Assembly (NCBI GenBank): GCA_020638655.1
Contig: JACKIC010000007.1
Span: 372,001 to 436,000, forward strand
Direction: 5' to 3'
Length of the DNA stretch: 64,000 bases
Source of the DNA: Planctomycetota bacterium
GTDB taxonomy: Bacteria; Planctomycetota; UBA1135; UBA2386
The first letter of the stretch is position 1. Every line of letters begins with the position of its first letter. The position numbers and the translations under genes were made by a program. The notes under the pieces were generated by a model. It was given only the letters and a program-made list of their open reading frames with translations. It searched no databases and was not told the origin of the DNA. This document shows, one piece after another, positions 10,042-17,762 of the stretch.

Positions 10042-10176
10042 ATGAAGCTCAAGGTCCGTCGTTCGAAGATGAAGCGCCTCAAGAAGGTCGGCTTCCGTAC
10101 CCGCAGCAAGACCGCCGGTGGCCGCAAGGTCATCAAGCGCAAGATCCGTCGCTCCGGCAAGTTCCGGGTCGGCTAG
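10042..10176 (+). CDS. rpmH: Ribosomal protein bL34
   Basis: A 44-aa, strongly basic protein starting MKLKVRRSKMKRLKKVGFRT and containing the family core GFRTRSKTAGGRKVIKRK. Length and composition match bL34 of the large subunit. The first residues are lysine/arginine-rich instead of the common MKRTYQPS form. In most bacteria rnpA follows immediately. Here the next 460 bp hold no rnpA-like reading frame, so the usual rpmH-rnpA pair is broken. It has its own promoter. Confidence 0.93.
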   Translation: MKLKVRRSKMKRLKKVGFRTRSKTAGGRKVIKRKIRRSGKFRVG

Positions 10177-10639
10177 TCGGAGCGCCGGGCGGCGCGCCGG
10201 CGCCCCCTGGTCCACGTTCCGTGCTCCGCGCATCGCGCGGAGAAGCTGCTGCCCAGGGTCGCATGGCCCCGGGCAGGTGCATGTACGGCGCGATGGTCCG
10301 GCGCGCCGCTGACGCTGCGGCGTAGCGCTTGGGCCCTTGGCCGCGGCAGGATTCCTGCTGGCGCCGCCAGAATGGAGCGAAGGAAACCGCGGCTCCTGGG
10401 ATCCATGACCGTGAGCGTGCGACGGTCTCGCCGCCGGCGCTCGCCCCCCGAAGAGAGTTCTCCCGAGACCAGGCGCGATCCAAGGTGCGCGAAGGCCTCG
10501 TGGCGGGTGGGGGGGCGGCCATCGGGCCCCATTCGGGAACCGGGCTACGGGCAGCCGGGCTACAGGAAGATGCTCGGCCTGCGCCCGGGAATGGGCGCCG
10601 CGCCGGATTGGCGGCCGACTGTGGGCCAGCCGTATCGGA
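10177..10639. other. 463-bp stretch between rpmH and the STAS-PilZ gene with no convincing gene
   Basis: It holds a strong hairpin just after rpmH (10224-10242) and a smaller one near 10345-10357. One plus-strand reading frame of 96 codons (10372-10662) is Arg-rich at its start and Gly/Pro/Tyr-rich later, with codon third positions only partly like the neighbours. It overlaps the convergent gene by 23 bp and has no recognisable family, so I leave it uncalled. I looked for RNase P RNA, SRP RNA and tmRNA core motifs here and saw none. Confidence 0.5.
10224..10242 (+). terminator. Candidate rpmH terminator hairpin
   Basis: CTCCGCGC (10224-10231) and GCGCGGAG (10235-10242) form a perfect 8-bp stem around ATC, 47 nt after the rpmH stop. 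No run of T follows, so a factor-assisted or hairpin-only mechanism would be needed. Confidence 0.4.
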
Positions 10640-11395
10640 TCAGCCCGGCAGCTGGTTCTTGAGGAACGCCATGTCGGCGGCGAACTGCTGCAGCGCGCCG
10701 CGGTCGGCCTCGCTGATCTTGGTGAACTTGGCGGTGACGCGGATCGCGTCGTCGCCCGAGGGCTCGGTCGTGTCGACCACGGCGCCCAGCTCGAAGAAGC
10801 TGCGCTTGATCATCTTGACCTGGAACTTCAGGTGCACGTCGCCGCCGGCGAAGAACAGCTGCTTGGCCTGGTCGGCGCTGATGCCGGCCTTCTTGCCGCT
10901 CCAGACGAAGTGCACGCGCGCACCGTCGACGTTGAGCATCGTGCCGAGCAGCGTCTTCTTGCCGCCGATCATCTTGTTGCGGATCTCGTCCTCGAACGTG
11001 ATCAGCACGCGCTCGCGGTCGACCGGGGCCTCGCCGGTCAGCTCGCGCTGGTTGAGGTGCTTGATGATCGCCTTGGTGGCGTCCTGCTCGCTGTCGTAGA
11101 GCGTGATCAGCTTGTCGATGCCGACCTTGCTGATCACGTCGCGCACGAACGGCGACGGCTGCGCGACGACCAGCTCCCCACCCTCGGCGCGGCAGCGCTT
11201 GAAGGCCTTGATCACGGCGCCCAGGGCGGTGGAGTTGATGAACTTCACCAGCCGCATGTCGAGGATCAGGTGGTTGATGCCACGCTCGACGAGGCCTTCC
11301 ACTTCTTCCATCAGGGCTGGACAGTAGAAGGTGTCGAACTCGCCCTTGAGGGTGAGGACGGCGTAGTCATCGTGCTGCGACTTGTCGATCTTCAT
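10640..11395 (-). CDS. STAS domain (anti-anti-sigma type) fused to a PilZ-like domain
   Basis: The 251-aa protein has an N-terminal STAS domain (about 1-115) of the anti-sigma antagonist kind. The phospho-acceptor region is INSTALGAV, where S55/T56 align with the SpoIIAA serines. The C-terminal half (about 128-251) resembles PilZ in order: a basic start RERVLITFED, the strand LLGTMLNVDGARVHF, and the closing helix ISEADRGALQQF. The exact RxxxR c-di-GMP signature is not clear. It is divergent from a GAF-PP2C phosphatase gene 134 bp away, a natural partner that could dephosphorylate it. A link between partner switching and c-di-GMP is inference. Confidence 0.75.
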   Translation of the reverse strand: MKIDKSQHDDYAVLTLKGEFDTFYCPALMEEVEGLVERGINHLILDMRLVKFINSTALGAVIKAFKRCRAEGGELVVAQPSPFVRDVISKVGIDKLITLYDSEQDATKAIIKHLNQRELTGEAPVDRERVLITFEDEIRNKMIGGKKTLLGTMLNVDGARVHFVWSGKKAGISADQAKQLFFAGGDVHLKFQVKMIKRSFFELGAVVDTTEPSGDDAIRVTAKFTKISEADRGALQQFAADMAFLKNQLPG

Positions 11396-11513
11396 GGTTG
11401 GCTTGCGGCTCGGGTCTGCGACGGGAGTCTTGGGGCGCAGATTCTGGCGTTGGGCCGGCCCATCCGCAACGGCGGCCGCCTTTTCCCTAGGTGCGCGAGC
11501 TGGCTTCGCCGGC

Positions 11514-11519
11514 TAGATT
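11514..11519 (+). promoter_or_regulatory. -10-like TAGATT before the GAF-PP2C gene
   Basis: TAGATT is followed by ten bases and then the ATG at 11530, with no Shine-Dalgarno sequence. The predicted leader is about four bases. Confidence 0.4.
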
Positions 11520-11529
11520 GGCCTCGCCG

Positions 11530-12870
11530 ATGAAACGGTTATGGTTCTGGAAGCGGGCCGAAACGGGCAAGAACGAGCGCGGTCCGGTCGACGCGCGCGA
11601 GGGGTCGACCCTGTTGACCGGGGACCCCGACGAGGATTCCCGGTCGCTCGAGATCCTGCTCGACACGATCGCGGCGGTGACCCTCAACATCGACCTCGAC
11701 GCGGTGCTGCGCGACATCGTCTCGCGGTCGCTGCTGGTGACGCGGGCCGAGCGCGCGATCCTGCTGCTCGGCGACACTCCCGACGAACTCAAGGTCCGGG
11801 TCGCCCAGGACCGCGAGGGGGAGGCGCTGCAGGGGGATCTGCAGTGGAGCCGCAGCCTGGTTCGCAAGTGCCTGGAGGAAGAGGTCGCCGTGCGTTCGGT
11901 GGTGCAGTCCGACCAGCAGGCGCTCGAACTCGGCCAGTCGGTCTACGACCTCAAGCTGCGCGCCGTGATGTGCGCTCCGATGCTCGCCCGGGACCGCGTG
12001 ATCGGCGTCATCTACGTCGACTCGCGCGCCGTGCGCCGCGAGTTCTCGGCCCGCGACCTGGCGCTGTTCGGCGCGATCTCGGCGCAGCTCGCCATCGCCG
12101 TCGAGAACGCTCGCCTGCACGCCGACTCGCTCGAGAAGGTGCGTCTGCAGAAGGACGTCGAGATCGCTCGCCGCATCCAGCAGCACCTGCTGCCCAAGCT
12201 GCCCGAGGACTGCGACGGTCTCGACATCAGCGTGCGTTACGAAGCGGCCGAGCAGGCGTCGGGTGACACCTACGACCTGGTGTCGTTGCCGGACGGCCGC
12301 CTCGCCATCGTCATCGGCGACGTCACCGGCCACGGCGTCGGCGCGGCGCTGCTGACCCACGCCGTGCAGGCGGCATTGCGCAGCTACCTCGAGACCATCG
12401 ACGACCCCAGCGAGATCGTCACGCGGCTCAACCGCCGCCTCGTCGACGGTGTCGAGACCGGCAACTTCATGTCGCTGCTGCTGGTGATCCTCGACCCGCA
12501 CAAGCGCACCCTGCAGTACGTCAACGCCGGACACCCGGGGCTCGTGCTGTGCGGCGAAGGCGGCTGTCGCGTGCTCGACAAGACCGGCATGGTGCTCGGC
12601 GTCGTCGGCGACCAGACCTACGAGGTCAGTCCCGTCGTGCAGCTGACGGCCGGCGACCTGCTGTTCCTGCACACCGACGGCGTCGACGAGACCATGTCGC
12701 CGTCGCGCGAGACCTTCGGGCTCGAACGGCTCTGCGCGGTGTTGCAGAAGCACCGCGCCAGCAGCGCCGAAGCCGTGCTCGCGCACGTCGACGCGGCGAT
12801 CGCCGAACACGTCGGCGAGTCCGTCGCCCTCGAAGACGACGTCACCATGATCGCCGTGAAGGTGCTCTAG
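11530..12870 (+). CDS. GAF domain plus SpoIIE/RsbU-type PP2C serine phosphatase
   Basis: The 446-aa cytoplasmic protein has a GAF sensor domain (about residues 40-190; VMCAPMLARDRVIGVIYVDS) and a short helical linker with the RsbU-like motif ARRIQQHLLPKLP. The PP2C phosphatase domain follows, with metal-site motifs SGDTYDL, IGDVTGHGVGAALL, HTDGVDE and the closing EDDVTMIAV. Such enzymes dephosphorylate STAS-domain anti-anti-sigma factors in partner switching. The divergent STAS-PilZ gene is the obvious substrate candidate. An upstream in-frame GTG at 11491 is possible, but the ATG at 11530 follows a -10-like hexamer. Its stop overlaps the stop of the convergent gene in a CTAG. Confidence 0.88.
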   Translation: MKRLWFWKRAETGKNERGPVDAREGSTLLTGDPDEDSRSLEILLDTIAAVTLNIDLDAVLRDIVSRSLLVTRAERAILLLGDTPDELKVRVAQDREGEALQGDLQWSRSLVRKCLEEEVAVRSVVQSDQQALELGQSVYDLKLRAVMCAPMLARDRVIGVIYVDSRAVRREFSARDLALFGAISAQLAIAVENARLHADSLEKVRLQKDVEIARRIQQHLLPKLPEDCDGLDISVRYEAAEQASGDTYDLVSLPDGRLAIVIGDVTGHGVGAALLTHAVQAALRSYLETIDDPSEIVTRLNRRLVDGVETGNFMSLLLVILDPHKRTLQYVNAGHPGLVLCGEGGCRVLDKTGMVLGVVGDQTYEVSPVVQLTAGDLLFLHTDGVDETMSPSRETFGLERLCAVLQKHRASSAEAVLAHVDAAIAEHVGESVALEDDVTMIAVKVL

Positions 12871-13370
12871 CGCCGCCTGCCGTCCGCCAACGCGTCGAGG
12901 GACCACGAGGCGAGCGCGGCGAACCCGGCGAAGGTCAGGTAACCCGCGGGATTCGCGGCGGCGAAGATCACGGGCATCGCCGCGCAATAGCCGATTCGGC
13001 CGTTCCCGAGCAGGGTCCAGGGCAGCAGGATCACTTCCGCCAGGGCGCCGGCGATCAGTGGGGCCAGTACGTAGCCCAGCAGCAGCCATCGAAGGCGCCG
13101 CGGCGGGTGTGCCTCGACGAGCGCGCCCACGGCCGCGCCGGCCAGCGCGAACGCCGTCGCGAAGACGAGCAGGAAGGCGAGCAGGCCGGACAGGCCGAGC
13201 AGCGGGCGGTCGGGCGCCGAGGGCGATGCTGCGACCTGCAGCGCGGCGACGCCGCTCCAGAGCACGAAGGTGAGTCCGCAGGCCAGGGCGTAGCGGGCCA
13301 TCCGGGCCCGGCCGCCGCGCTCCTTGCGGGTCACGGGCACGGGCTCCGTTGCTGGTTCTCTCACGGGCAT
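12867..13370 (-). CDS. Small integral membrane protein of unknown function
   Basis: The 167-aa product has a basic N-terminus (TRKERGGRAR) and about four hydrophobic segments, for example YALACGLTFVLWSGVAALQV, LGLSGLLAFLLVFATAFALA, WLLLGYVLAPLIAGALAEVI and a last one near GYLTFAGFAALAS. No family is recognised. Third-codon positions are G/C-rich as in neighbouring genes, which supports coding. The start is uncertain: ATG at 13370 (used) or ATG at 13301 (144 aa). The stop codon is interleaved with that of the convergent phosphatase gene. Confidence 0.6.
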   Translation of the reverse strand: MPVREPATEPVPVTRKERGGRARMARYALACGLTFVLWSGVAALQVAASPSAPDRPLLGLSGLLAFLLVFATAFALAGAAVGALVEAHPPRRLRWLLLGYVLAPLIAGALAEVILLPWTLLGNGRIGYCAAMPVIFAAANPAGYLTFAGFAALASWSLDALADGRRR

Positions 13371-13611
13371 GGCTCGCGCGCCGGATCGGTCCGTGCCGGC
13401 GATGGCCAGCACGACGGGCCAGCCGAGGATAGCCGCCCGCCGGCGTTGCGTCGCCTGGTCCGGGTCGTGCCCGTCGCTCGTGCTTGCGACCGGAACGATG
13501 CCCTTGTAGACCCTTGCCGCCGATCGTTGGCGCCCTCGCTGCCATCTGGGTGACGAACAGGGTGAGGCACGCAGCGCACCGCAAGTCTGCTGCGCGCACG
13601 AGAACTGGTGG

Positions 13612-13644
13612 CCCGGGTCCTGCGCAGCGACCGCAGGACCCGGG
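13612..13644. promoter_or_regulatory. Perfect 13-bp inverted repeat in a 309-bp intergenic region
   Basis: CCCGGGTCCTGCG (13612-13624) and CGCAGGACCCGGG (13632-13644) are exact complements separated by 7 nt. It lies 35 nt upstream of the GTG of the following TPR gene, and inside a region (13371-13679) where I see no gene. It could be an operator, a 5'-leader hairpin or a terminator for weak upstream transcription; the sequence alone does not decide. Confidence 0.5.
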
Positions 13645-13679
13645 TGGACGAACCCGAGGACTGTCGCCGTCGAATCGCC

Positions 13680-14645
13680 GTGACCACCAACAAGACCATC
13701 ACGCCCCGCTCGCGCCGTCGCGGGCCCCTCGTGTTCCTGCCGTTGCTGCTGCTGGCCTTCGTCGGTGGCTACTACGTGTTCGGCTGGTTCTCGGCCCGCA
13801 GCTCCGCCGCCGCGGCGCGCGCCGAGCTGCTGCGCGAGGTCGACGACGAGCTCGCCAAGGAGCCCGTCGACACGAGCGCGTTGTCGCGCCTCGTGGCGCG
13901 CATCGACAAGCTCGAGGACCACACCTCGGCCGCCGACCTGCTCGCCGCCCAGGCGCGGATCGAGCTGGTGCGCGGCCGCCCCGAGCGCGCCTTCGACCTG
14001 TTCTCCTCGGTCGGCAACCAGCCCGAGGCCAGCGAGGCCGATCGGCGTCTGTTGACCGCGATCCTGCTGCGGCGGCACGAGGCGGGCGGCACCGACAAGG
14101 CGATGACCGAGGGTTGGCTGCGCGACGCGGCGACGCGGGCCCTGGCCATCGCCGAGCGCACGGGCAATACGAACGACTGGTTCGTCGCCTGGCAGGCCTC
14201 GGTGCGCCTCGACGACGCGGACGCGGTGAAGCGCTGTCGCGAGCAGCTGGCCGCGATCGACGCGGAGTCGCGCGAGGCGCGGCTGGCGGCCGCGGCGGCG
14301 GCCTTCCGGGCCGACGGCCCCGCCGACGTGCTGTACGCGCTGCGCGGCGAGTTCACGGTGGTGCCGATCGAGCTGGCGGTGATGGTCGCGATGGCGCAGT
14401 TGCAGGCGGGTGAGACCGCCGCCGCCGTGACCGAGATCGAGGCCCTGCTCAACCGCGCTCCCGGCCTGATCGGGGTGCGCGTCGCGGCCGCGATCGTGTT
14501 CCACGTCTGTGTGCTCAACAGCCAGGACGACGCCGGCAAACAACGCTGGCGTCCGCGTCGCGACGCGCAGCTCGACTGGCTGCTCGAGAACGCGCCGCCC
14601 GACGACAAACGCCGCGAGACCTGGAGCCAGATGAAGCAGCAGTGA
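13680..14645 (+). CDS. Membrane-anchored TPR-like protein
   Basis: The 321-aa product has a short basic N-terminus (ITPRSRRRG), one transmembrane segment (LVFLPLLLLAFVGGYYVFGW, about residues 15-34), and an all-helical remainder rich in Ala/Glu/Arg with TPR-like helix pairs (AADLLAAQARIELVRGRPER, QLQAGETAAAVTEIEALLNR). This predicts a type II anchor with the helical domain outside the cytoplasm. I start it at the GTG at 13680, because the upstream in-frame GTG at 13608 would lie inside the large inverted repeat. Function is unknown. Confidence 0.7.
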   Translation: MTTNKTITPRSRRRGPLVFLPLLLLAFVGGYYVFGWFSARSSAAAARAELLREVDDELAKEPVDTSALSRLVARIDKLEDHTSAADLLAAQARIELVRGRPERAFDLFSSVGNQPEASEADRRLLTAILLRRHEAGGTDKAMTEGWLRDAATRALAIAERTGNTNDWFVAWQASVRLDDADAVKRCREQLAAIDAESREARLAAAAAAFRADGPADVLYALRGEFTVVPIELAVMVAMAQLQAGETAAAVTEIEALLNRAPGLIGVRVAAAIVFHVCVLNSQDDAGKQRWRPRRDAQLDWLLENAPPDDKRRETWSQMKQQ

Positions 14646-14652
14646 CGTCCGC

Positions 14653-15474
14653 TTACCCGCGGTTCGCCAGCAGCGCGGCGAGGGCGGCGAGCAGCGGCGC
14701 CACCAGCCAGCGCGGCACCCCGCGGTGGTGCGCGATGTGCGACAGGTGCCGGCGATCACCGACCCACGGCGGCAGCCGCAGCCACAGCCGCGCGCTGATC
14801 ACCTGCACGAAGTCGGCGAGCTGCACGCCGGCGGCGAGCAGTTCGATCGGCGCCACGAGCGCGCGCGCGCCGACGGCCAGGCCCGCGGCCATGCCGAGCA
14901 GGTAGGCGCCGGCGTCGCCGAGGAACAGCCGGGGCCGCGGCCAGTTCCACGGCAACAGCCCGAGCGCCGCGAAACCGACCGCCGCGAACGGCCCGCCGCC
15001 GCCGATGGACAACAGGGTGACCGCCGACAGGCTCGTCGCGACGCCGTCCATGTTGTCGAGGAAGTTGGTGGCGTTGCAGAGCACGAAGGCCAGCGCGGCC
15101 AGCAGCAGCCAGTCGCCGGGCGCCTGCAGCGGGGCGCAGGACTGGCTGGCGCCGATCAGCGCGGCGACGGCGAGCAGCGCGCCCTTGACGCGCCAGTCGA
15201 GCCCCTCGCCGTGTTCCTTGCCGCGGTCGTCGGCGAAGCCCGTCGCGGTCGCGATGGCCAGGGCCAGCAAGGTCGCGGCGTGTTCCAGCGACGCGAACCA
15301 CCACAGCACACACGGCAACAGCACGACGCCCGCCAGCGGGATCGGCCGGTCGTGCTGCTTGCGCGGCAGGCTCGGCGGGTCGTCGGGCAGGAAGCCCCAC
15401 CGATGGCCGTTGACCCACAGCGCCAGGCCGCAGCCGGCGCCCGCGATCAGGGCGGCGTAGGCTGGGTGCAGCAT
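14653..15474 (-). CDS. WecA/MraY-family undecaprenyl-phosphate sugar-1-phosphate transferase
   Basis: A polytopic membrane enzyme of 273 aa expected to move a sugar-1-phosphate from a UDP-sugar to undecaprenyl phosphate. Family motifs in order are an aspartate pair in GFADDRGKEHGEG, the catalytic NATNFLDNMDGVA, and FLGDAGAYLLG. A C-terminal HLSHIAHHRGVPRW corresponds to the conserved His loop. It is shorter than MraY (about 360) and closer to WecA-like forms. The start ATG overlaps the nadD stop as TGATG, so the two are translationally coupled. The sugar specificity is not readable. Confidence 0.82.
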   Translation of the reverse strand: MLHPAYAALIAGAGCGLALWVNGHRWGFLPDDPPSLPRKQHDRPIPLAGVVLLPCVLWWFASLEHAATLLALAIATATGFADDRGKEHGEGLDWRVKGALLAVAALIGASQSCAPLQAPGDWLLLAALAFVLCNATNFLDNMDGVATSLSAVTLLSIGGGGPFAAVGFAALGLLPWNWPRPRLFLGDAGAYLLGMAAGLAVGARALVAPIELLAAGVQLADFVQVISARLWLRLPPWVGDRRHLSHIAHHRGVPRWLVAPLLAALAALLANRG

Positions 15475-16121
15475 CAGGGTCGGTAGAGCCCGTGGTGGTC
15501 GATGTAGGTCAGCACGTCGGGGTGGATTTCGGCCAGCGACCGGTCGCCGGCGCGCAGCCGCCGGCGCAACGCGGTCGAGTTGACGTCGTCGGCGGGCAGT
15601 TGGAGCACGTGCTCGAGCAGGTGCTCCTTCTCGTCGTCCGACAGGTCGAGGCCGTCGAGGTCGGCCGCGGCGACCGGATGGCCGGCGCGGGGGTAGGTGA
15701 CGATCGTCGCCAGTTCGAGCAGCCGGTGGTGTCGGTACCAGGTCGGCAGCAGCGGCAGGTTGTCGCTGCCGATCAGGAAGTAGATCGCGCGATCGGGGTG
15801 CTCGCGGCGCAGCTCCTCGAGGGTGTCGACCGTGAACGACAGGCCGCCGCGCCGGATCTCGCGCGCGTCGACCCGGACCCGCGGCTGGTCGGCGAACGCC
15901 CGCTCGCACATCGCCAGCCGGTCGGCGGCGGGGGTCACGCCGCGGTCCTGTTTGTGGGGGTGGTCGCCGGCGGGGATCACCAGCAGACGGTCGATCGGCA
16001 GCTGGGCGAGCGCCGCGGCGGCCAGCCGGGCGTGGCTGGAGTGTGGGGGGTCGAACGTGCCGCCGAGCACGGCCAGACCCGGGGGCGCTCCGGGGGCGGG
16101 GTCAACAGCCGCGCGGTCCAT
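15474..16121 (-). CDS. nadD: Nicotinate-nucleotide adenylyltransferase
   Basis: Joins NaMN and ATP to deamido-NAD in NAD synthesis. The 215-aa product has the nucleotidyltransferase motif GGTFDPPHSSH (about residues 20-30), HPHKQ for the phosphate site, and the second signature VNSTALRRRLRAG (usually SST-x-IR). The central FLIGSDNL matches NadD. It is the first gene of a two-gene unit with the WecA-like transferase and is preceded by TACGCT ten bases before the ATG. Confidence 0.93.
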   Translation of the reverse strand: MDRAAVDPAPGAPPGLAVLGGTFDPPHSSHARLAAAALAQLPIDRLLVIPAGDHPHKQDRGVTPAADRLAMCERAFADQPRVRVDAREIRRGGLSFTVDTLEELRREHPDRAIYFLIGSDNLPLLPTWYRHHRLLELATIVTYPRAGHPVAAADLDGLDLSDDEKEHLLEHVLQLPADDVNSTALRRRLRAGDRSLAEIHPDVLTYIDHHGLYRP

Positions 16122-16131
16122 CTGCGGCGCG

Positions 16132-16137
16132 AGCGTA
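16132..16137 (-). promoter_or_regulatory. -10-like TACGCT before nadD
   Basis: On the minus strand TACGCT is followed by ten bases and the nadD ATG at 16121. No Shine-Dalgarno sequence lies between. Confidence 0.35.
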
Positions 16138-16185
16138 ACTGTCGGGATCTGCCCACAGGAACGGCGAAGTTGCGTCGATCAGGGG

Positions 16186-16214
16186 TTGCTTGGCGACTTT
16201 CCGGTCGCTAGTTT
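16186..16214 (+). promoter_or_regulatory. Promoter upstream of the small lipoprotein gene
   Basis: TTGCTT (16186-16191), 17-nt spacer, TAGTTT (16209-16214). It predicts a leader of about 78 nt before the ATG at 16299. Confidence 0.45.
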
Positions 16215-16298
16215 CCGCCTCCCCGGCGCGATCTCCCCGCGCTCTCTCCCATTCGCAGACCCCATCTGCAGTCCGAGTCTGCTTACCCAAGACCCCGC

Positions 16299-16661
16299 AT
16301 GAACATGCGCAAGCTTGCATTCGTCCTCTGCCTGCTGCCCCTCGGTGCTTGCTCCCTGACGTGGGAAGGCCAGGGCAACAATCTCACCGCCGAGCAGAAG
16401 GCTCGCGGCATCAAGGACGTCGCGGCGCTGAGCAGCGACTACGAGACCCAGGCCTACTACCGCGGTCTGCGCCGTCGCACCGACGGCATCAACAATGCGT
16501 TCGGCCGCGACCTCGGCAAGATCCAGTCGTTCTTCGACCGCCACTTCTGGAACTACGACGAGAACGATCCGTACGTGAACTACCCGTCGGACACCGGCAA
16601 GCTCGATCACGCCGGTCACTTCCTGATCGGCACCACGACGGGCTTCGTCTCGCCGCGGTGA
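16299..16661 (+). CDS. Small lipoprotein of unknown function
   Basis: The 120-aa product begins with a lipoprotein signal: basic MNMRKL, a hydrophobic stretch, and the lipobox LGAC with C18 as the lipidated residue. The mature part is charged, with aromatic patches (YYRGLRRR, FFDRHFWNYDEND). No domain is recognised. It has its own promoter and is followed directly by a hairpin and a pair of direct repeats. A promoter with a 78-nt leader is notable in a region where many genes look near-leaderless. Confidence 0.75.
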   Translation: MNMRKLAFVLCLLPLGACSLTWEGQGNNLTAEQKARGIKDVAALSSDYETQAYYRGLRRRTDGINNAFGRDLGKIQSFFDRHFWNYDENDPYVNYPSDTGKLDHAGHFLIGTTTGFVSPR

Positions 16662-16667
16662 CCAGAC

Positions 16668-16687
16668 TGGTCGGCGCAGGCCGACCA
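16668..16687 (+). terminator. Hairpin just after the lipoprotein gene
   Basis: TGGTCGGC (16668-16675) pairs exactly with GCCGACCA (16680-16687) around GCAG. It begins 6 nt after the stop codon at 16661. A second short hairpin, GACCA-GGC-TGGTC, overlaps its 3' arm at 16683-16695. No T-run follows. Confidence 0.45.
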
Positions 16688-16949
16688 GGCTGGTCAGTGT
16701 TGTTCGGCAGCTGCGCTGACAACAACGGCGATTCGGCCAACGGAGGACGCAGCTGCAGGGGGTGCTTCGCACCCCGGCCCGGGCGAGTTGGCGCGGCCGA
16801 GGATCTCGGCGCAGACCGACCAGGCTGGTCGTGTCATTGGCAGCAGTGTTGCTTGGCAGCTGCGCCGGCAACAACGGCGATTCGGCCAACGGATGACGCA
16901 GCTGCGGTGGGGTGCTTCGCACCCCGGCCCGGGCGAGTTGGCGCGGCCG
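16683..16949. repeat. Two direct copies of a hairpin-rich intergenic repeat of about 120-135 bp
   Basis: Copy 1 is about 16683-16800 and copy 2 about 16818-16949. Shared blocks include GACCAGGCTGGTC (16683 and 16818), AACAACGGCGATTCGGCCAA (16721 and 16870), and a 39-nt block starting GGTGCTTCGCACC (16761-16799 and 16911-16949). Copy 2 has an extra 14-15 nt near 16832. Each copy holds the stem-loop GGGGTGC-TTC-GCACCCC. The whole 16662-17017 gap has no gene. It looks like a REP- or MITE-like dispersed element, but only these two copies are visible. Confidence 0.7.
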
Positions 16950-17017
16950 CAGTTCTTGCGGCTTGAGACCCCTGGGCTGCATGGCCGACCGCGCGCAGAA
17001 GATGCGTGTGCTCGCGC

Positions 17018-17671
17018 CTAGCCCTTGCCGCGCTGCCACACCGCGATGACGCGTTGGCGCGCCGCGGGCTCGGGCAGGTCGTATCGCAACAACTGCGTGC
17101 GGCGGAACGGGCCCAGGCGTTCGGGCGCGTCGGCATCGGCGTCGAGCCACAGACAGAGGTGGCCGCCGGGGCGCGTGAGCGGCGCGGCGAGTTCGGCGAC
17201 GAGTTCGGGCTTGCCGACGGCGCGCGCGGTGACGAGGTCGAAGGCGTGGCGCAGCTCGCGCTGCAGGGCCGGTGCCTGCGCGGCATCGAGCTGCACGGCG
17301 TCGGCGTTGCCGATGCCTGCCGTGACCAGGCACGAGCCGATCGAGCGCACCTTTTTGCCGGTGCGGTCCATGAGGGTCACCGAAGCGCGCGAATGCAGCG
17401 CGGCGACGGCGACGCCGGGAAAGCCGTTGCCGGTGCCGATGTCGAGCGCGTGCTGCGGCGAAAGGCCCGTGCGCGCGAACGCCAGCCCGTCGAGCGCGTG
17501 CAGGACCACGGCCTGCTCGCGGTCGCGCACGGCGGTCAGGTTGATCTGCTCGTTGAGCTGCAGCATCGCGTCGAGATAGCGCAGCAGCCGCTCGGCGCCG
17601 GCCTGCGGCAGGTCGGGCGCGAACGGCGCGGCCAGGCGGAGCAGGGCAGCGGCATCGGTGGGGGCGGTCAC
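17018..17671 (-). CDS. rsmG: RsmG (GidB), 16S rRNA 7-methylguanosine methyltransferase
   Basis: SAM-dependent enzyme that methylates G527 of 16S rRNA. The 217-aa product has the SAM-binding motif ALDIGTGNGFPGVAVA (about residues 72-87), the INLTAVRD segment before it, and the VTARAVGKP catalytic-region motif. I start at the GTG at 17671. An in-frame ATG farther up would include a peptide encoded by a 12-nt tandem repeat. It lies 88 bp downstream of miaA on the same strand. Confidence 0.92.
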   Translation of the reverse strand: MTAPTDAAALLRLAAPFAPDLPQAGAERLLRYLDAMLQLNEQINLTAVRDREQAVVLHALDGLAFARTGLSPQHALDIGTGNGFPGVAVAALHSRASVTLMDRTGKKVRSIGSCLVTAGIGNADAVQLDAAQAPALQRELRHAFDLVTARAVGKPELVAELAAPLTRPGGHLCLWLDADADAPERLGPFRRTQLLRYDLPEPAARQRVIAVWQRGKG

Positions 17672-17718
17672 GGGCGGGATCTTGGCGCTTGGGCGGGCCA
17701 GCGCAACGGCCGGATGTC

Positions 17719-17762
17719 GGGGATTGCGGCGGGGATTGCGGCGGGGATCGCGCCGGGGATCA
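17719..17762. repeat. 12-nt tandem repeat between miaA and rsmG
   Basis: GGGGATTGCGGC occurs at 17719-17730 and 17731-17742. A diverged third copy, GGGGATCGCGCC, is at 17743-17754, and a partial fourth runs into the miaA stop codon. Copy number could vary between strains and change the spacing to rsmG. Confidence 0.75.

Noticed and set aside
10177..10639. Possible RNase P RNA, SRP RNA or tmRNA in the gap after rpmH
   Set aside because: The conserved core motifs of these RNAs were not found on either strand; only simple hairpins are present.
10372..10662. 96-codon plus-strand frame between rpmH and the STAS-PilZ gene
   Set aside because: Composition changes from Arg-rich to Gly/Pro-rich, it overlaps a real gene, and no family is recognised. 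Evidence is not enough for a call.
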